64,000 bases of DNA from Zhihengliuella sp. (GTDB lineage: Bacteria; Actinomycetota; Actinomycetes; Actinomycetales; Micrococcaceae). The notes beneath the pieces were generated by a model that worked only from the letters and a program-made list of their open reading frames with translations, did no database searches and was not told the origin of the DNA. Location: NCBI RefSeq assembly GCF_031178195.1, contig NZ_JAPSJL010000006.1, forward strand, positions 62,001-126,000. Direction: 5' to 3'. Positions 38,076-49,422 of the stretch are shown here, one piece after another; position 1 is the first letter of the stretch; the number at the start of each line of letters is the position of its first letter. A program made the position numbers and the translations under genes.

Positions 38076-39424
38076 GCGGCGTCCCGGACCGGCTTGAACC
38101 GGTGCCGCGGCACGGCGCGTTCACCGGCCGGAGCCTCCGACGGTTCGTCTGCCCGTTCGACCCGCAGAACCTCTGTCGGCAGACCGTGCTCGAGCAGCGG
38201 GCCGAGCAGCCGGGGGGCCTCGGCGCTCAGCTCGAGCCGGCCGTCCGCGCCGGTCCGGGCCAGCGGGACGGCCGTCAGCGCGCCGCCCTGCAGTTCGATC
38301 GCGGCCAGCGCCTCGGGGCCTCGCCGCGACGCCGCGGGCGTGGTCCGGCCCGCCGCTGCCCGGTCGGCCGCCGGCCCGCCGGTTGCGGCCGGGCGCTCCG
38401 TGCTGCGGGGGCGGCGCATATGGACGACGAAGTCCACCGCGCTCGCGGCCTGGAGCGCTGTTGCCTCCGGTCCGAGTCCGGCGAGCGCACCCATGGCGAC
38501 CAGCCGGGCCGGCACAGCGCCGGGCGAGCTGGCGTGCAGCGTCCCGCCCGCGCCGTCGTGCCCGGTGTTCATGGCGGCCAGGAAGTCGCGCAGCTCGGCG
38601 CCTCGGCACTCGCCGACGACGAGCCGGTCCGGCCGCATCCGCAACGACTGGCGGACGAGCTCGTCGAGCGTGACGGCTCCCGCACCCTCGACGTTTCCGG
38701 CCCGGCACTGCAGGTTGACCACGTGCGGGTGGTCGGGGGCGAGCTCGTGCGAGTCCTCGACGATGATCAGCCGCTCCCCGTGCGGGGCCGCGGCGAGCAT
38801 CGCGCTCAGGAGCGTCGTCTTGCCGGAGCCGGTCCCGCCGCTGACGAGGAAGTTGGTGCGAGCGGAGACGATGCTGCGCAGGAGGGGCAGCCAGGGGCTG
38901 TCCCTCCCCAGCAGTCCCTCGAGGTGGACCGTGTTGGGCGCCCGGACTCGCACGGAGATCACGGGCCCTCCCGTGGCCACGGGCGGCAGGACCGCATGGA
39001 CACGGTAAGGACCGACGACGACGTCGCCGCAGGGCTCGGCCTCGTCCAACCGTCGGCCCCCGGCAGCGACGAGCCGGACGGCGAGCCGGCGCACGGCCTC
39101 CGCGTCGGGGAATCGGTACTCGGCCCGGTCCAGCCCCTCCGGGCCGTCGAGCCACACGGCGCCGTCGCCGTCGACCAGGACGTCCGTCACGCCGGGCCGC
39201 TCCGCGTAGCGCTGCAGCGGCCCGAGGCCGGTCAGCTCCTCCTGGAGGATCCGCACCACCCGGGCCGTGGAGCCGCTGCCGACCACCAGGCCCGACGCGC
39301 GGACGGCTTCGGCCACGTCGGCGCCGGTGATCCGCCCGGACTGGGCCAGTGCCCTGGTGCGCACCTCCTCCAGCAGGCGTTCGTCCAGATGCCGGTCCCC
39401 GGGTCCCGACTCTCCGATGTTCAT
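38072..39424 (-). CDS. TadA/CpaF-family secretion ATPase
   Basis: LVSGGTGSGKTTLLSAMLAAAPHGERLIIVEDSHELAPDHPHVVNLQCR; MRPDRLVVGECRGAELRDFLAAMNTGHDGAGGTLHA. Confidence 0.94.
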   Translation of the reverse strand: MNIGESGPGDRHLDERLLEEVRTRALAQSGRITGADVAEAVRASGLVVGSGSTARVVRILQEELTGLGPLQRYAERPGVTDVLVDGDGAVWLDGPEGLDRAEYRFPDAEAVRRLAVRLVAAGGRRLDEAEPCGDVVVGPYRVHAVLPPVATGGPVISVRVRAPNTVHLEGLLGRDSPWLPLLRSIVSARTNFLVSGGTGSGKTTLLSAMLAAAPHGERLIIVEDSHELAPDHPHVVNLQCRAGNVEGAGAVTLDELVRQSLRMRPDRLVVGECRGAELRDFLAAMNTGHDGAGGTLHASSPGAVPARLVAMGALAGLGPEATALQAASAVDFVVHMRRPRSTERPAATGGPAADRAAAGRTTPAASRRGPEALAAIELQGGALTAVPLARTGADGRLELSAEAPRLLGPLLEHGLPTEVLRVERADEPSEAPAGERAVPRHRFKPVRDAA

Positions 39425-40746
39425 GGGTTCACCCCGGCGACGGCCGACGGCGACACCGAGGGAGCGTCGTCCAACGGAGGCCCGGCCGTCGGCCCGTCCG
39501 CTCCGCTGCCCTGCGGCGCGCAGACGGAGAGCAGGGGCGCGATCCGGCGCGCCACGGCTCCTCTGGCGACGGTGTGCAGGAGTCGGCCGTCAGCACCTGC
39601 ACGCTGCACCGCCGGAATCCGGGGAAGGTGCCCGGCGAGCGGGAGCCAGGCGTGCCGGGCGATCGACGGGGAGTCGGCGCCGGTCGGCAGCCGGCCGGTG
39701 ACGACGGCGTACGCGTGGCCGCCGCGTGAGGCGAGCCGCCCGTCGCCGAGTCCGAGCTGGGCGACCCGCTCCGCCGGGATCACGTGCAGGGTGGTGTGGG
39801 CGAGCTCCCGCACCTGCTGCGGCACACCACGGCCGCCGTCCACGACGACGACCTCGAAGGCCCGAGCGGCCGCCGCGAGGACCTCCCGCAGGACGGGTCC
39901 CAGCCGGCCCGCGGCTCCCGGGGCCGACGGAGCGCCCTGGCGGGCCCTCGACACGTACGGCCCCGGACGGAACGTCTCCGCGGCGCCGGTCCCGGGACCG
40001 CCGAGGCTCGTCATGACGCGCAGGCCCTCGACGGAGGGGAGCATCTCGAGCAGCTGCTGGGGTGGGATCCGGCCGTGCGAATCGACCGTGTCCTCCCAGG
40101 TGAGACCGTCCGCGGGGCCGGTCCCCAGAAGCGGCCAGAGTCCCGCCCCGGCCGCGTCGGCGTCGACGAGCACGGCGTCGTACCCCGCCCGTGCCGCGGC
40201 TGCCGCCGTCAGCGCTGCCGCGGTCGTCGTCCCTGCACCTCCGCAGGCGCCGACGAACAGGGCGACACGACCATCGCCGTCGGTCGTCGTCAGGGCGCCG
40301 AGGTACTCGCCGAGCCACGCCGACGCCTCCGGCAGAACGGCCACGCGTGCCCCGGGATGAAGGGCCGCGGCGCGCCAGAGCCGGGCCTGGTCCGCAGCCG
40401 CGCCGGTGAAGACCACGCCTGCCCCGGGACCCAGGCCGCCCGACGACGCGGCCCAGGGGCTGGAACCGCCGTGGTCCGCCGCCGCCGCGAACGAGTCGAG
40501 CATGTCCGCGGCCACGAGCAGGACCCCGTCGCCGACGGCGGCCGCCATCGCCGATGCCTCGGCGTGGACGGACAGCTCGACCCCCGCGGCGGCGGCGATC
40601 AGGGCGACAAGGTCCGTGTGCGCCGTGTCGGCGGTGAGCAGGTGGCAGCTGGGCTGCCGTCGCGGTCCACCCCGCTGACGGGCACCGGGCCGCCGGCCCG
40701 GCTCGCTGGTCCCGGACGATGAGGCGACGAATCTTTGCTCCTTCAT
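39421..40746 (-). CDS. ssd: Septum site-determining protein Ssd / CpaE-TadZ-like
   Basis: GRVALFVGACGGAGTTTAAALTAAAAARAGYDAVLVDADAAGAGLWPLLG; overlaps TadA start by ATGA. Confidence 0.85.
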   Translation of the reverse strand: MKEQRFVASSSGTSEPGRRPGARQRGGPRRQPSCHLLTADTAHTDLVALIAAAAGVELSVHAEASAMAAAVGDGVLLVAADMLDSFAAAADHGGSSPWAASSGGLGPGAGVVFTGAAADQARLWRAAALHPGARVAVLPEASAWLGEYLGALTTTDGDGRVALFVGACGGAGTTTAAALTAAAAARAGYDAVLVDADAAGAGLWPLLGTGPADGLTWEDTVDSHGRIPPQQLLEMLPSVEGLRVMTSLGGPGTGAAETFRPGPYVSRARQGAPSAPGAAGRLGPVLREVLAAAARAFEVVVVDGGRGVPQQVRELAHTTLHVIPAERVAQLGLGDGRLASRGGHAYAVVTGRLPTGADSPSIARHAWLPLAGHLPRIPAVQRAGADGRLLHTVARGAVARRIAPLLSVCAPQGSGADGPTAGPPLDDAPSVSPSAVAGVNP

Positions 40747-40890
40747 GCCGTCAGTCTCCCGCCGGTAGGCCCGCCCGCGGACTCCCCACCGCACGCCCTG
40801 TGGACCGGAGGGGGGCGTCGGCCGCCCTGTGGAGGACGAGTGGGCAGGCCGCCGACGCATCCTGTGGTCCGCCCCTGCCACAATGTCCGT

Positions 40891-42717
40891 GTGCATGCAT
40901 CGAGCGGGGAGCGCCCGTCCTACGTCGTCGTCGCCGCGTGGTCCGCGGAGCCGGCGCCCGCGCCGTTCGATCTGCGTCGGCTGCCCGAGAAGGAGGACGC
41001 GCCGGCACCACGACGGGACGGCCCCGGAGCCGGCGAACCCCTGGGAGCCGTCCTGTTCCTCGATGCGCGCGGCCGTTCGATGCTGCCCGTGCAGTCCTTC
41101 ACGTTCGCGGATCTGGCGGACCTGGTGACCTACTGCGAGTCACGGGCCCTCCGCTGGGTCTGGGAGTCGACCCGTCGCTGGTACGCCCTCCTGCTCAGCG
41201 ACTCGCACACGGTCGACCGGGCGTGGGACGTCGGCTTGATCCGCACCATCCTGCAGCGCTCCCCGGTCACCGGTCGGAGCGCCTACGCCCAGGCCCTCCC
41301 GCCGGTCGTCGAGCACGACGACGCCAGCGTCCGCGACGCCGAGCACGCCGACAGCCGCCGGGCCGGGCTGGACGCACGCCCGGGACAGGACTCGCTCTTC
41401 GCCGCACCGACCCCGGCCGCGACCGGCCCGAGCGTCGAGACGGTGGCCGAGGAGTTCCGGGCCCAGCACGCCGCCATCCCGGCCGATGTCCCGGGCCGCA
41501 AGCTCGAGCTGCTGGCCACGGCGGAGACCGTCGGCGCCCTCATCGCCGCGGAGATCCGCGCCACCGGGATGCCGTGGCGGGCGGACCTCCACCGGGCACT
41601 GCTGGAGGAGCGGCTCGGCCCCCGGCCCGCCCCCGGGCACCGGCCCGCCAGACTCGAGGAGATCGCCAACCGCCTCCGCGAACAGCTCGACGCGCCCCGG
41701 CTCAACCCCGACTCCCCGCAGGAGCTCCTGCGCGCGTTGCACCGGGCCGGGATCGATGTCCGGAGCACCAGCCAGTGGGAGCTCGCCGAGCACGACCACC
41801 CCTCCCTCGAGACGCTCGAGCAGTACAAGAAGCTCTCGCGCCTGTTCACCGCCAACGGGTGGGCCTGGCTCGAGGCGTGGATCCACGACGGCCGGTTCTG
41901 GCCGGACTACACGGTCGGCGGCGTCGTGACCGGACGGTGGTCCGCGCGCGGGGGCGGGGCCCTGCAGATCCCCGCGACCATCCGCTCGGCCGTGCACGCC
42001 GACTACGGCTCCAAGCTCGTGGTGGCCGACGCGGCCCAGCTCGAGCCGCGGATCCTCGCCGCCATGAGCGGCGACGAGGCACTCGCCGCGGCATCGACCG
42101 GCCAGGACCTCTACCAGGGCATCGCGAACATGGGCTTCGGCGGGGACCGCAGCCAGGCGAAGCTCGCGATGCTCGGCGCCATGTACGGCCAGACCACCGG
42201 GGAGGCGGGCCGGCTCATGGGCCAGCTGAGCAGGACGTTCGGCCTCGCCGTCGCACTGGTCGAGCAGGCGGCGCGGGACGGCGAGGCCGGACGGATCGTC
42301 ACCACGTTCCTGGGGCGGGGATGCCCCCCGCCGGACGCGGCCTTCGTGGCGGCCCGGCGGGCCGCCAACTCCGTGGACGCGACGGCGGCCGACCAGGCGC
42401 GCGCCGACTCGGTCGCCCGCACCCGGGGCCGCTTCACCCGGAACTTCGTGGTGCAGGGGACTGCCGCCGAGTGGGCGCTGTGCTGGCTCGGCCAGATCCG
42501 CCACGGCCTGCGCAACCGGCTCCCCGACCTCAGTTCGAGGATCGTGTTCTTCCTGCACGACGAGGTCATGCTGCACGTGCCCAACGCGCAGGTCGACGAG
42601 GTGGTGGCCATCGTCCACGAGGCGGCGGCGAGAGCGACCGCCCTGGTGTTCCGCTCCGACCTGGTGGAGACGCCCGTGACCGTTGCGGTCGTCGACTCCT
42701 ACGACCAGGCCAAATAG
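40891..42717 (+). CDS. Family A DNA polymerase with divergent N-terminal exonuclease-like region
   Basis: Pol I motifs: VVADAAQLEPRILAAMSGD (motif A), RSQAKLAMLGAMYGQTTG (motif B), FFLHDEVMLHVP (motif C). GTG start 40891. Confidence 0.9.
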   Translation: MHASSGERPSYVVVAAWSAEPAPAPFDLRRLPEKEDAPAPRRDGPGAGEPLGAVLFLDARGRSMLPVQSFTFADLADLVTYCESRALRWVWESTRRWYALLLSDSHTVDRAWDVGLIRTILQRSPVTGRSAYAQALPPVVEHDDASVRDAEHADSRRAGLDARPGQDSLFAAPTPAATGPSVETVAEEFRAQHAAIPADVPGRKLELLATAETVGALIAAEIRATGMPWRADLHRALLEERLGPRPAPGHRPARLEEIANRLREQLDAPRLNPDSPQELLRALHRAGIDVRSTSQWELAEHDHPSLETLEQYKKLSRLFTANGWAWLEAWIHDGRFWPDYTVGGVVTGRWSARGGGALQIPATIRSAVHADYGSKLVVADAAQLEPRILAAMSGDEALAAASTGQDLYQGIANMGFGGDRSQAKLAMLGAMYGQTTGEAGRLMGQLSRTFGLAVALVEQAARDGEAGRIVTTFLGRGCPPPDAAFVAARRAANSVDATAADQARADSVARTRGRFTRNFVVQGTAAEWALCWLGQIRHGLRNRLPDLSSRIVFFLHDEVMLHVPNAQVDEVVAIVHEAAARATALVFRSDLVETPVTVAVVDSYDQAK

Positions 42718-42749
42718 CCGCTCCCGCGCCCTCCGCCTCGCAGCCCGGC

Positions 42750-43457
42750 CTAACGCCGGATGCGGTGCTCCCGGGTCCGGTCCCACGGCCGGGTCCAGCC
42801 GAGCTCGTCGAAGATCGAGGAGACCACCATTGCGGTGAAGCCCCAGATCAGCGTGCCGCCGATCCGGAACGCGGGCCCCTCGAAGCGGCGCCCGTCCCGT
42901 TCGAGGACCGTCAGCACGCGGTTCCCCGGATCCAGCAGGTCGGCGACCGGGACGCGGAAGACGTGCGCCGACTCCTCCGGATCGACGACGAAGATCTCGG
43001 ACGGCTGGGCCCACCAGCCCAGGACCGGCGTGACGAGGAAGTCGCTCACGGGCAGCTCGCGATCGACCAGCGTGCCGAGGACCTCGACGCCGGCAGGGTC
43101 CAGCCCGGTCTCCTCCACCGCCTCACGCAGTGCCGCGTCGACGACGGACGCATCGGTCGGGTCCACCTTCCCGCCCGGGAAGGCGACCTGCCCCGCATGC
43201 TGGCGCAGCGTCGTCGCACGCTCCACGAATAGCAGGTCCAGGTCCTCCGGGACGGCGTCGGAGGCGTGCACGGCGGGCCGGTCGTCGAGCCGGCCGAAGA
43301 GGATCAGCACCGCGGCCCGCCGCAGCACCGCCGGGTCGGCCGTCGCGACCCGCGACTCCTCCGGCAGACGGGTATCGGCGCCGCCGGCCCGCAGCGCCCG
43401 GTGCCGGGCCACCAGCTGCAGCAGCTGGGCCCGGACGTCCTGGGCCGTGGCGGTCAC
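42750..43457 (-). CDS. NUDIX hydrolase (CoA pyrophosphatase-like)
   Basis: GQVAFPGGKVDPTDASVVDAALREAVEETGLDPAGVEVLG NUDIX box. Confidence 0.92.
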   Translation of the reverse strand: MTATAQDVRAQLLQLVARHRALRAGGADTRLPEESRVATADPAVLRRAAVLILFGRLDDRPAVHASDAVPEDLDLLFVERATTLRQHAGQVAFPGGKVDPTDASVVDAALREAVEETGLDPAGVEVLGTLVDRELPVSDFLVTPVLGWWAQPSEIFVVDPEESAHVFRVPVADLLDPGNRVLTVLERDGRRFEGPAFRIGGTLIWGFTAMVVSSIFDELGWTRPWDRTREHRIRR

Positions 43458-43467
43458 CGCGGCCTCC

Positions 43468-44283
43468 TCACGCTCCGAGGCCGTAGCCGAGCTCGCGCAG
43501 CTCGCGCCGGGTCCGCCCGGCGAGCAGGTGGGCGAGCAGCTCCTCGCGACCGGGCGCGAGCTCGTACTTCAGCAGCCTTCGCGCCTTCTCGGGGTCTGTC
43601 TCGCCCTCGCCGTAGGACGGGCACCACGTCGCGACCGGGCACGCGCCGCAGGCCGGTCGGCGCGCATGGCAGATCCGCCGGCCATGGAAGATCACCACCT
43701 GGGACAGCATCGTCCAGTCCCGTTTCTCGAAGAGCTCGCCCACCTCGTGCTCGACCTTCACCGGGTCCTCCGAGGCCGTCCAGCCGAAGCGGCGCGAGAG
43801 TCGCCCGAAATGCGTGTCGACAGTGATCCCGGGGACGCCGAAGGCATTCGCCAGCACCACGTTGGCCGTCTTCCGCCCCACGCCCGGCAGGGTGACCAGG
43901 TCCTCGAGCCGGGGCGGGACCTCGCCGTCGTACTCGTCCACCAGGCGCTGCGCCAGCGACTGGACGTTCCGGGCCTTGGCCCGGTAGAAGCCCGTGGGCC
44001 GGAGGATCTCCTCGAGCTCGGCCGTGTCGGCCTGGGCGAGGGCGAGCGCGTCCGGGTACCTCGCGAAGAGGACCGGCGTGGTCGCATTGATGCGCACGTC
44101 GGTGGTCTGCGCGGAGAGGACGGTGGCGATGAGCAATTCGAAGGGCGTCTCGAAGTCCAGCTCCGGGACGGCGTACGGATACGTCTCCACGAGGCCGCGG
44201 TAGATCCTCCGGGCCCGGCGCTTCAGCGCCAGCCGGGACTCCGGCTGGGCCGAGCCCGCCCTGCGCTGCGTCTGCTCCGGCAT
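43468..44283 (-). CDS. nth: Endonuclease III
   Basis: [60 protein letters not shown], and Cys cluster [17 protein letters not shown]. Confidence 0.96.
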   Translation of the reverse strand: MPEQTQRRAGSAQPESRLALKRRARRIYRGLVETYPYAVPELDFETPFELLIATVLSAQTTDVRINATTPVLFARYPDALALAQADTAELEEILRPTGFYRAKARNVQSLAQRLVDEYDGEVPPRLEDLVTLPGVGRKTANVVLANAFGVPGITVDTHFGRLSRRFGWTASEDPVKVEHEVGELFEKRDWTMLSQVVIFHGRRICHARRPACGACPVATWCPSYGEGETDPEKARRLLKYELAPGREELLAHLLAGRTRRELRELGYGLGA

Positions 44284-44286
44284 GCG

Positions 44287-45516
44287 TCAGGCCCGCTGGA
44301 TGGCTTCGAGGTCGAACAGGAGCCCGATCCGCCCGTCCGTGTGCTGCACCAGCAGGTGGTCGCCGCGCTCGGCGAGCGCCAGGTTCCACTCGCCCGGCTG
44401 CACCGCGAAGAGCGGCCGGCGCGTCTCCGGGTCGACGGCGTCGCGCGGGGCGGGGACGGCGAACCAGAAGGCCTCGCTCGGCTCGGGCGCCTGGACCGTC
44501 CCGTGGTGCGACGGCGATTCGACGGCGGCGAGGACGTCGTCGCCGCCCGTTCCCGCTCCGCCGGGGACCACCGGGACGCTCGCGGGCGCCGGCGCGGGGT
44601 CAGTTTCGACGGCGGGCGCTCCGCTCGTCGCGGCCACGAGTCCCGCGGGGGCGGGCCGCTGACCCGCCCCTCCGGACGGGCCCCCGCCCGCGAGGTCCCC
44701 GCGGGCGTCCACCGGACCCCGGGCGGCCGGGTCGATGACCGCACCGTCCGTCCCCGGGGCGCGGCCGGGTCCGCCGGGGGCGATTCCTCCGGCGACGGGC
44801 ACGCCGGCCGCCTCGTCCGACGACGGTCTCCCGTCCTGCCGCACCGCTCGTGCCGGGTGCTGGGCCTCGGCCGCGGGCACGACGGTGGTCCGCCGCTCCG
44901 CCGCGCCCGCACGGCGGGCCACGGGACGCACGGGCCGGGCCAGCAACGGCCCCTCCCCCGGGGCGAAGTCCCCGGCGAACGCACCGATGTAGGGCGCCGC
45001 CGTCGTGCCCGCCACCAGGCCCAGTGCACCCAGGAGGCAGAGCACATAGGCGGGGCTCATGAGATTGATCCCCGCGAAGAAGAAGTACGCGGCGGACAGC
45101 ACGGCCACGACGGACCCGATCTGGTCCAGGGTCAGGGAGGCCCACCGGACGCGCGTTCGGCCGGCCAGACGGCGCCACCCGAACGCCACGCCGACGGCCA
45201 GGGGCAGGAGGAAGTAGACGAACTGGTTGAACTGCCATCCGGCCTGGAGCCAGGCGCTCGTGAGCGCCTGCATGAACGCGAACGGGAGGACCGAGCCGAC
45301 CAGGACCACACCGGCGGACACCACGACCACCAGGTCGCGGAGCGTCCACAGGCCGAGGGCGGCGGGGGCCGGCGGCCAGGCCCCCTCGCCGGCGGCGGGA
45401 GCCGGGTCCGCGTGATCGGCCCGGGCCCGGGCGGTGGGCTCCGGCGCCGTCTCCCCTGCCGCCGTCTCCGGGGGCGTGCCCGCGTCCGGGGCGCTGTCGA
45501 TCCTCGAGCCCATCAC
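44287..45516 (-). CDS. Hypothetical membrane protein with Pro/Ala/Gly-rich linker and conserved-looking C-terminus
   Basis: 409 aa; four predicted TM segments, long low-complexity linker, C-terminal FWFAVPAPRDAVDPETRRPLFAVQPGEWNLALAERGDHLLVQHTDGRIGLLFDLEAI. Confidence 0.7.
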   Translation of the reverse strand: MMGSRIDSAPDAGTPPETAAGETAPEPTARARADHADPAPAAGEGAWPPAPAALGLWTLRDLVVVVSAGVVLVGSVLPFAFMQALTSAWLQAGWQFNQFVYFLLPLAVGVAFGWRRLAGRTRVRWASLTLDQIGSVVAVLSAAYFFFAGINLMSPAYVLCLLGALGLVAGTTAAPYIGAFAGDFAPGEGPLLARPVRPVARRAGAAERRTTVVPAAEAQHPARAVRQDGRPSSDEAAGVPVAGGIAPGGPGRAPGTDGAVIDPAARGPVDARGDLAGGGPSGGAGQRPAPAGLVAATSGAPAVETDPAPAPASVPVVPGGAGTGGDDVLAAVESPSHHGTVQAPEPSEAFWFAVPAPRDAVDPETRRPLFAVQPGEWNLALAERGDHLLVQHTDGRIGLLFDLEAIQRA

Positions 45517-45712
45517 CGTCTCCTTGTGCGAGTGCCGTCTGCCTCCCGAGCTTAGTAGGCCGCGGCGTTTCCCGCGCCCCCGCCCGGCCCCGACCGCTCA
45601 TCGCAGATTCTGCGCCTCCCATCCCCAGAACCGTGACGGCCGACACGTGAGACCGGAGCCCCTGTGTAACCTGTGACACAGACGACCCGCCACTGAACGG
45701 AAAGGATCCGTC

Positions 45713-47695
<1,983 letters not shown>

Positions 47696-47733
47696 CCCTG
47701 CCAGCAGTCCCGTCAGCAGCGCTGCTGCGCCCG

Positions 47734-47777
47734 ACGACGGCGGGTCCCGCTCCGGGAGGGGTGGGACCCGCCGTCGT
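47734..47777. terminator. Terminator-like hairpin downstream of acs
   Basis: acgacggcgggtccc ... gggacccgccgtcgt, perfect 15-bp stem. Confidence 0.75.
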
Positions 47778-47863
47778 GCCGGTGCCCTGCGGCCCCTCCG
47801 CCGGCGTCCCGAGATGTGACGCGCAGCGGTGTGCCGCGGTTCCCGGTGTGCTTATATGGGCGC

Positions 47864-48352
47864 ATGAGCGCTCCCAAGATCCTGATCCTCAACGGCCCGA
47901 ACCTGAACCTGCTCGGGACGCGGGAGCCGACGGTCTACGGGCAGCAGACGCTGCAGGACGTCGAGTCGCTCTGCCGCGAGGAGGCCGCCCGCCACGGGCT
48001 GGACGTCGAGTTCGTGCAGTCCAACCACGAGGGCGACCTGATCGACGCCCTGCACCGGGCCCGGCTCGAGGCGGCCGGCGTCGTCTTCAACCCGGGCGCC
48101 TACACCCACACGTCGATCGCGCTCGCGGACGCGGTCTCCGGCATCGAGCTGCCGGTCGTCGAGGTCCACATCTCCAACGTGCACGCCCGCGAGGCGTTCC
48201 GCCACCACTCCTTCATCTCCCCCGTCGCCGCGGCGGTCTTCATCGGCGCGGGGGTCAACGGCTACCGGCTGGGCATCGCCCAGCTCGCCCACCTCTTCGA
48301 GGCCGCCGGCGCCGCGGGCAGGCCCGCCGGGGCCGACGAGCGAGACGCCTGA
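47864..48352 (+). CDS. aroQ: Type II 3-dehydroquinate dehydratase
   Basis: KILILNGPNLNLLGTREPTVYGQQTL ... EFVQSNHEGDLIDALH ... VFNPGAYTHTSIALADA ... EVHISNVHAREAFRHHS. Confidence 0.96.
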   Translation: MSAPKILILNGPNLNLLGTREPTVYGQQTLQDVESLCREEAARHGLDVEFVQSNHEGDLIDALHRARLEAAGVVFNPGAYTHTSIALADAVSGIELPVVEVHISNVHAREAFRHHSFISPVAAAVFIGAGVNGYRLGIAQLAHLFEAAGAAGRPAGADERDA

Positions 48353-48354
48353 CC

Positions 48355-49422
48355 ATGTTCTTCGGAACCGACGCCGCGGACCCGGGCACGGAGCGCGCCA
48401 ACACGGCGCGACGCTTCACGGAGTACGCGCGCGTATGGTTCCCCGCGCACTCCCCGCTGTACGCCGAGTGGGCCGAGGGCGTCGCCTCCGACGACGGGCT
48501 GCTGGACCTGATCCGTCGGCTGCCGCCGGACAAGCAGCAGCCCAACCTCGTCTTCGCGGCCGCACGCTTTCTCGGCTGCCCCGACGATTCCTTCCCCGTC
48601 CTCGCCGAGTTCCTGCGCGGCCGCTGGGACGAGGTCGCCGCCGAGCTCGCCGTCCGCCGAACCCAGACCAACGAACCGGCCCGCTGCGCCACGCTCCTGC
48701 CCGTCCTGTCGCGGATCCAGCGCGAGACCGGGAAGCCGCTCGCGCTCGTGGAACTCGGACCCTCCGCCGGCCTGTGCCTCCTGCCCGACCGCTACGCCTA
48801 TCAGTACGACCACGGTGCGGTCCTGGGCGCCGAGAACCTCGCCTCCGGGGCCCCGCTGCTCGCGTGCTCGACCGCCGGCGACCCGCCGCTGCCGGACCGG
48901 CTGCCCGAGATCGCCTCCCGCCAAGGAGTGGACCTCAACCCGCTCGACGGCGCCGACCCGGAGACCGCGCGCTGGCTGAAGTGCCTGGTCTGGCCGGGGC
49001 AGACGGACCGGCTCGCGCGCCTGACCGCGGCCCTGGGGGTCCTGACCGGGCACCAGCGATCCGCCGGGATGGCCCCCGGCGGGCCCGTCCGGCTGCACCG
49101 CGGCGACCTCCTCGAGCGGGTCGAGCCCCTGGTGCGGGCCGTCCCGGACGAGCACACCGCCGTCGTCCTCCACTCGGCCGTCATCTCCTATCTGCCCCCG
49201 GAGGTCCGCGAGCGGTTCACGGAGCTGGTGCGCACGCTGGACTGCCGGTGGATCTCCAACGAGGGCTTCTTCATGGATCCGAGCGGATCCGTCCCGCGCG
49301 AGCGCGCGGGCATGTTCACGCTCGCGCTCGACGGCGTGCCCCTGGCCTACACGGGACAGCACGGCGCCGAACTCCACTGGGTGCCCGGGGGCCACTGGCC
49401 CGAGGACGGCCAGCAGATCTAG
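48355..49422 (+). CDS. DUF2332 domain protein
   Basis: RFTEYARVWFPAHSPLYAEWAEGVASDDGLLDLI ... RRTQTNEPARCATLLPVL ... LALVELGPSAGLCLLPDRYAY. Confidence 0.88.
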   Translation: MFFGTDAADPGTERANTARRFTEYARVWFPAHSPLYAEWAEGVASDDGLLDLIRRLPPDKQQPNLVFAAARFLGCPDDSFPVLAEFLRGRWDEVAAELAVRRTQTNEPARCATLLPVLSRIQRETGKPLALVELGPSAGLCLLPDRYAYQYDHGAVLGAENLASGAPLLACSTAGDPPLPDRLPEIASRQGVDLNPLDGADPETARWLKCLVWPGQTDRLARLTAALGVLTGHQRSAGMAPGGPVRLHRGDLLERVEPLVRAVPDEHTAVVLHSAVISYLPPEVRERFTELVRTLDCRWISNEGFFMDPSGSVPRERAGMFTLALDGVPLAYTGQHGAELHWVPGGHWPEDGQQI

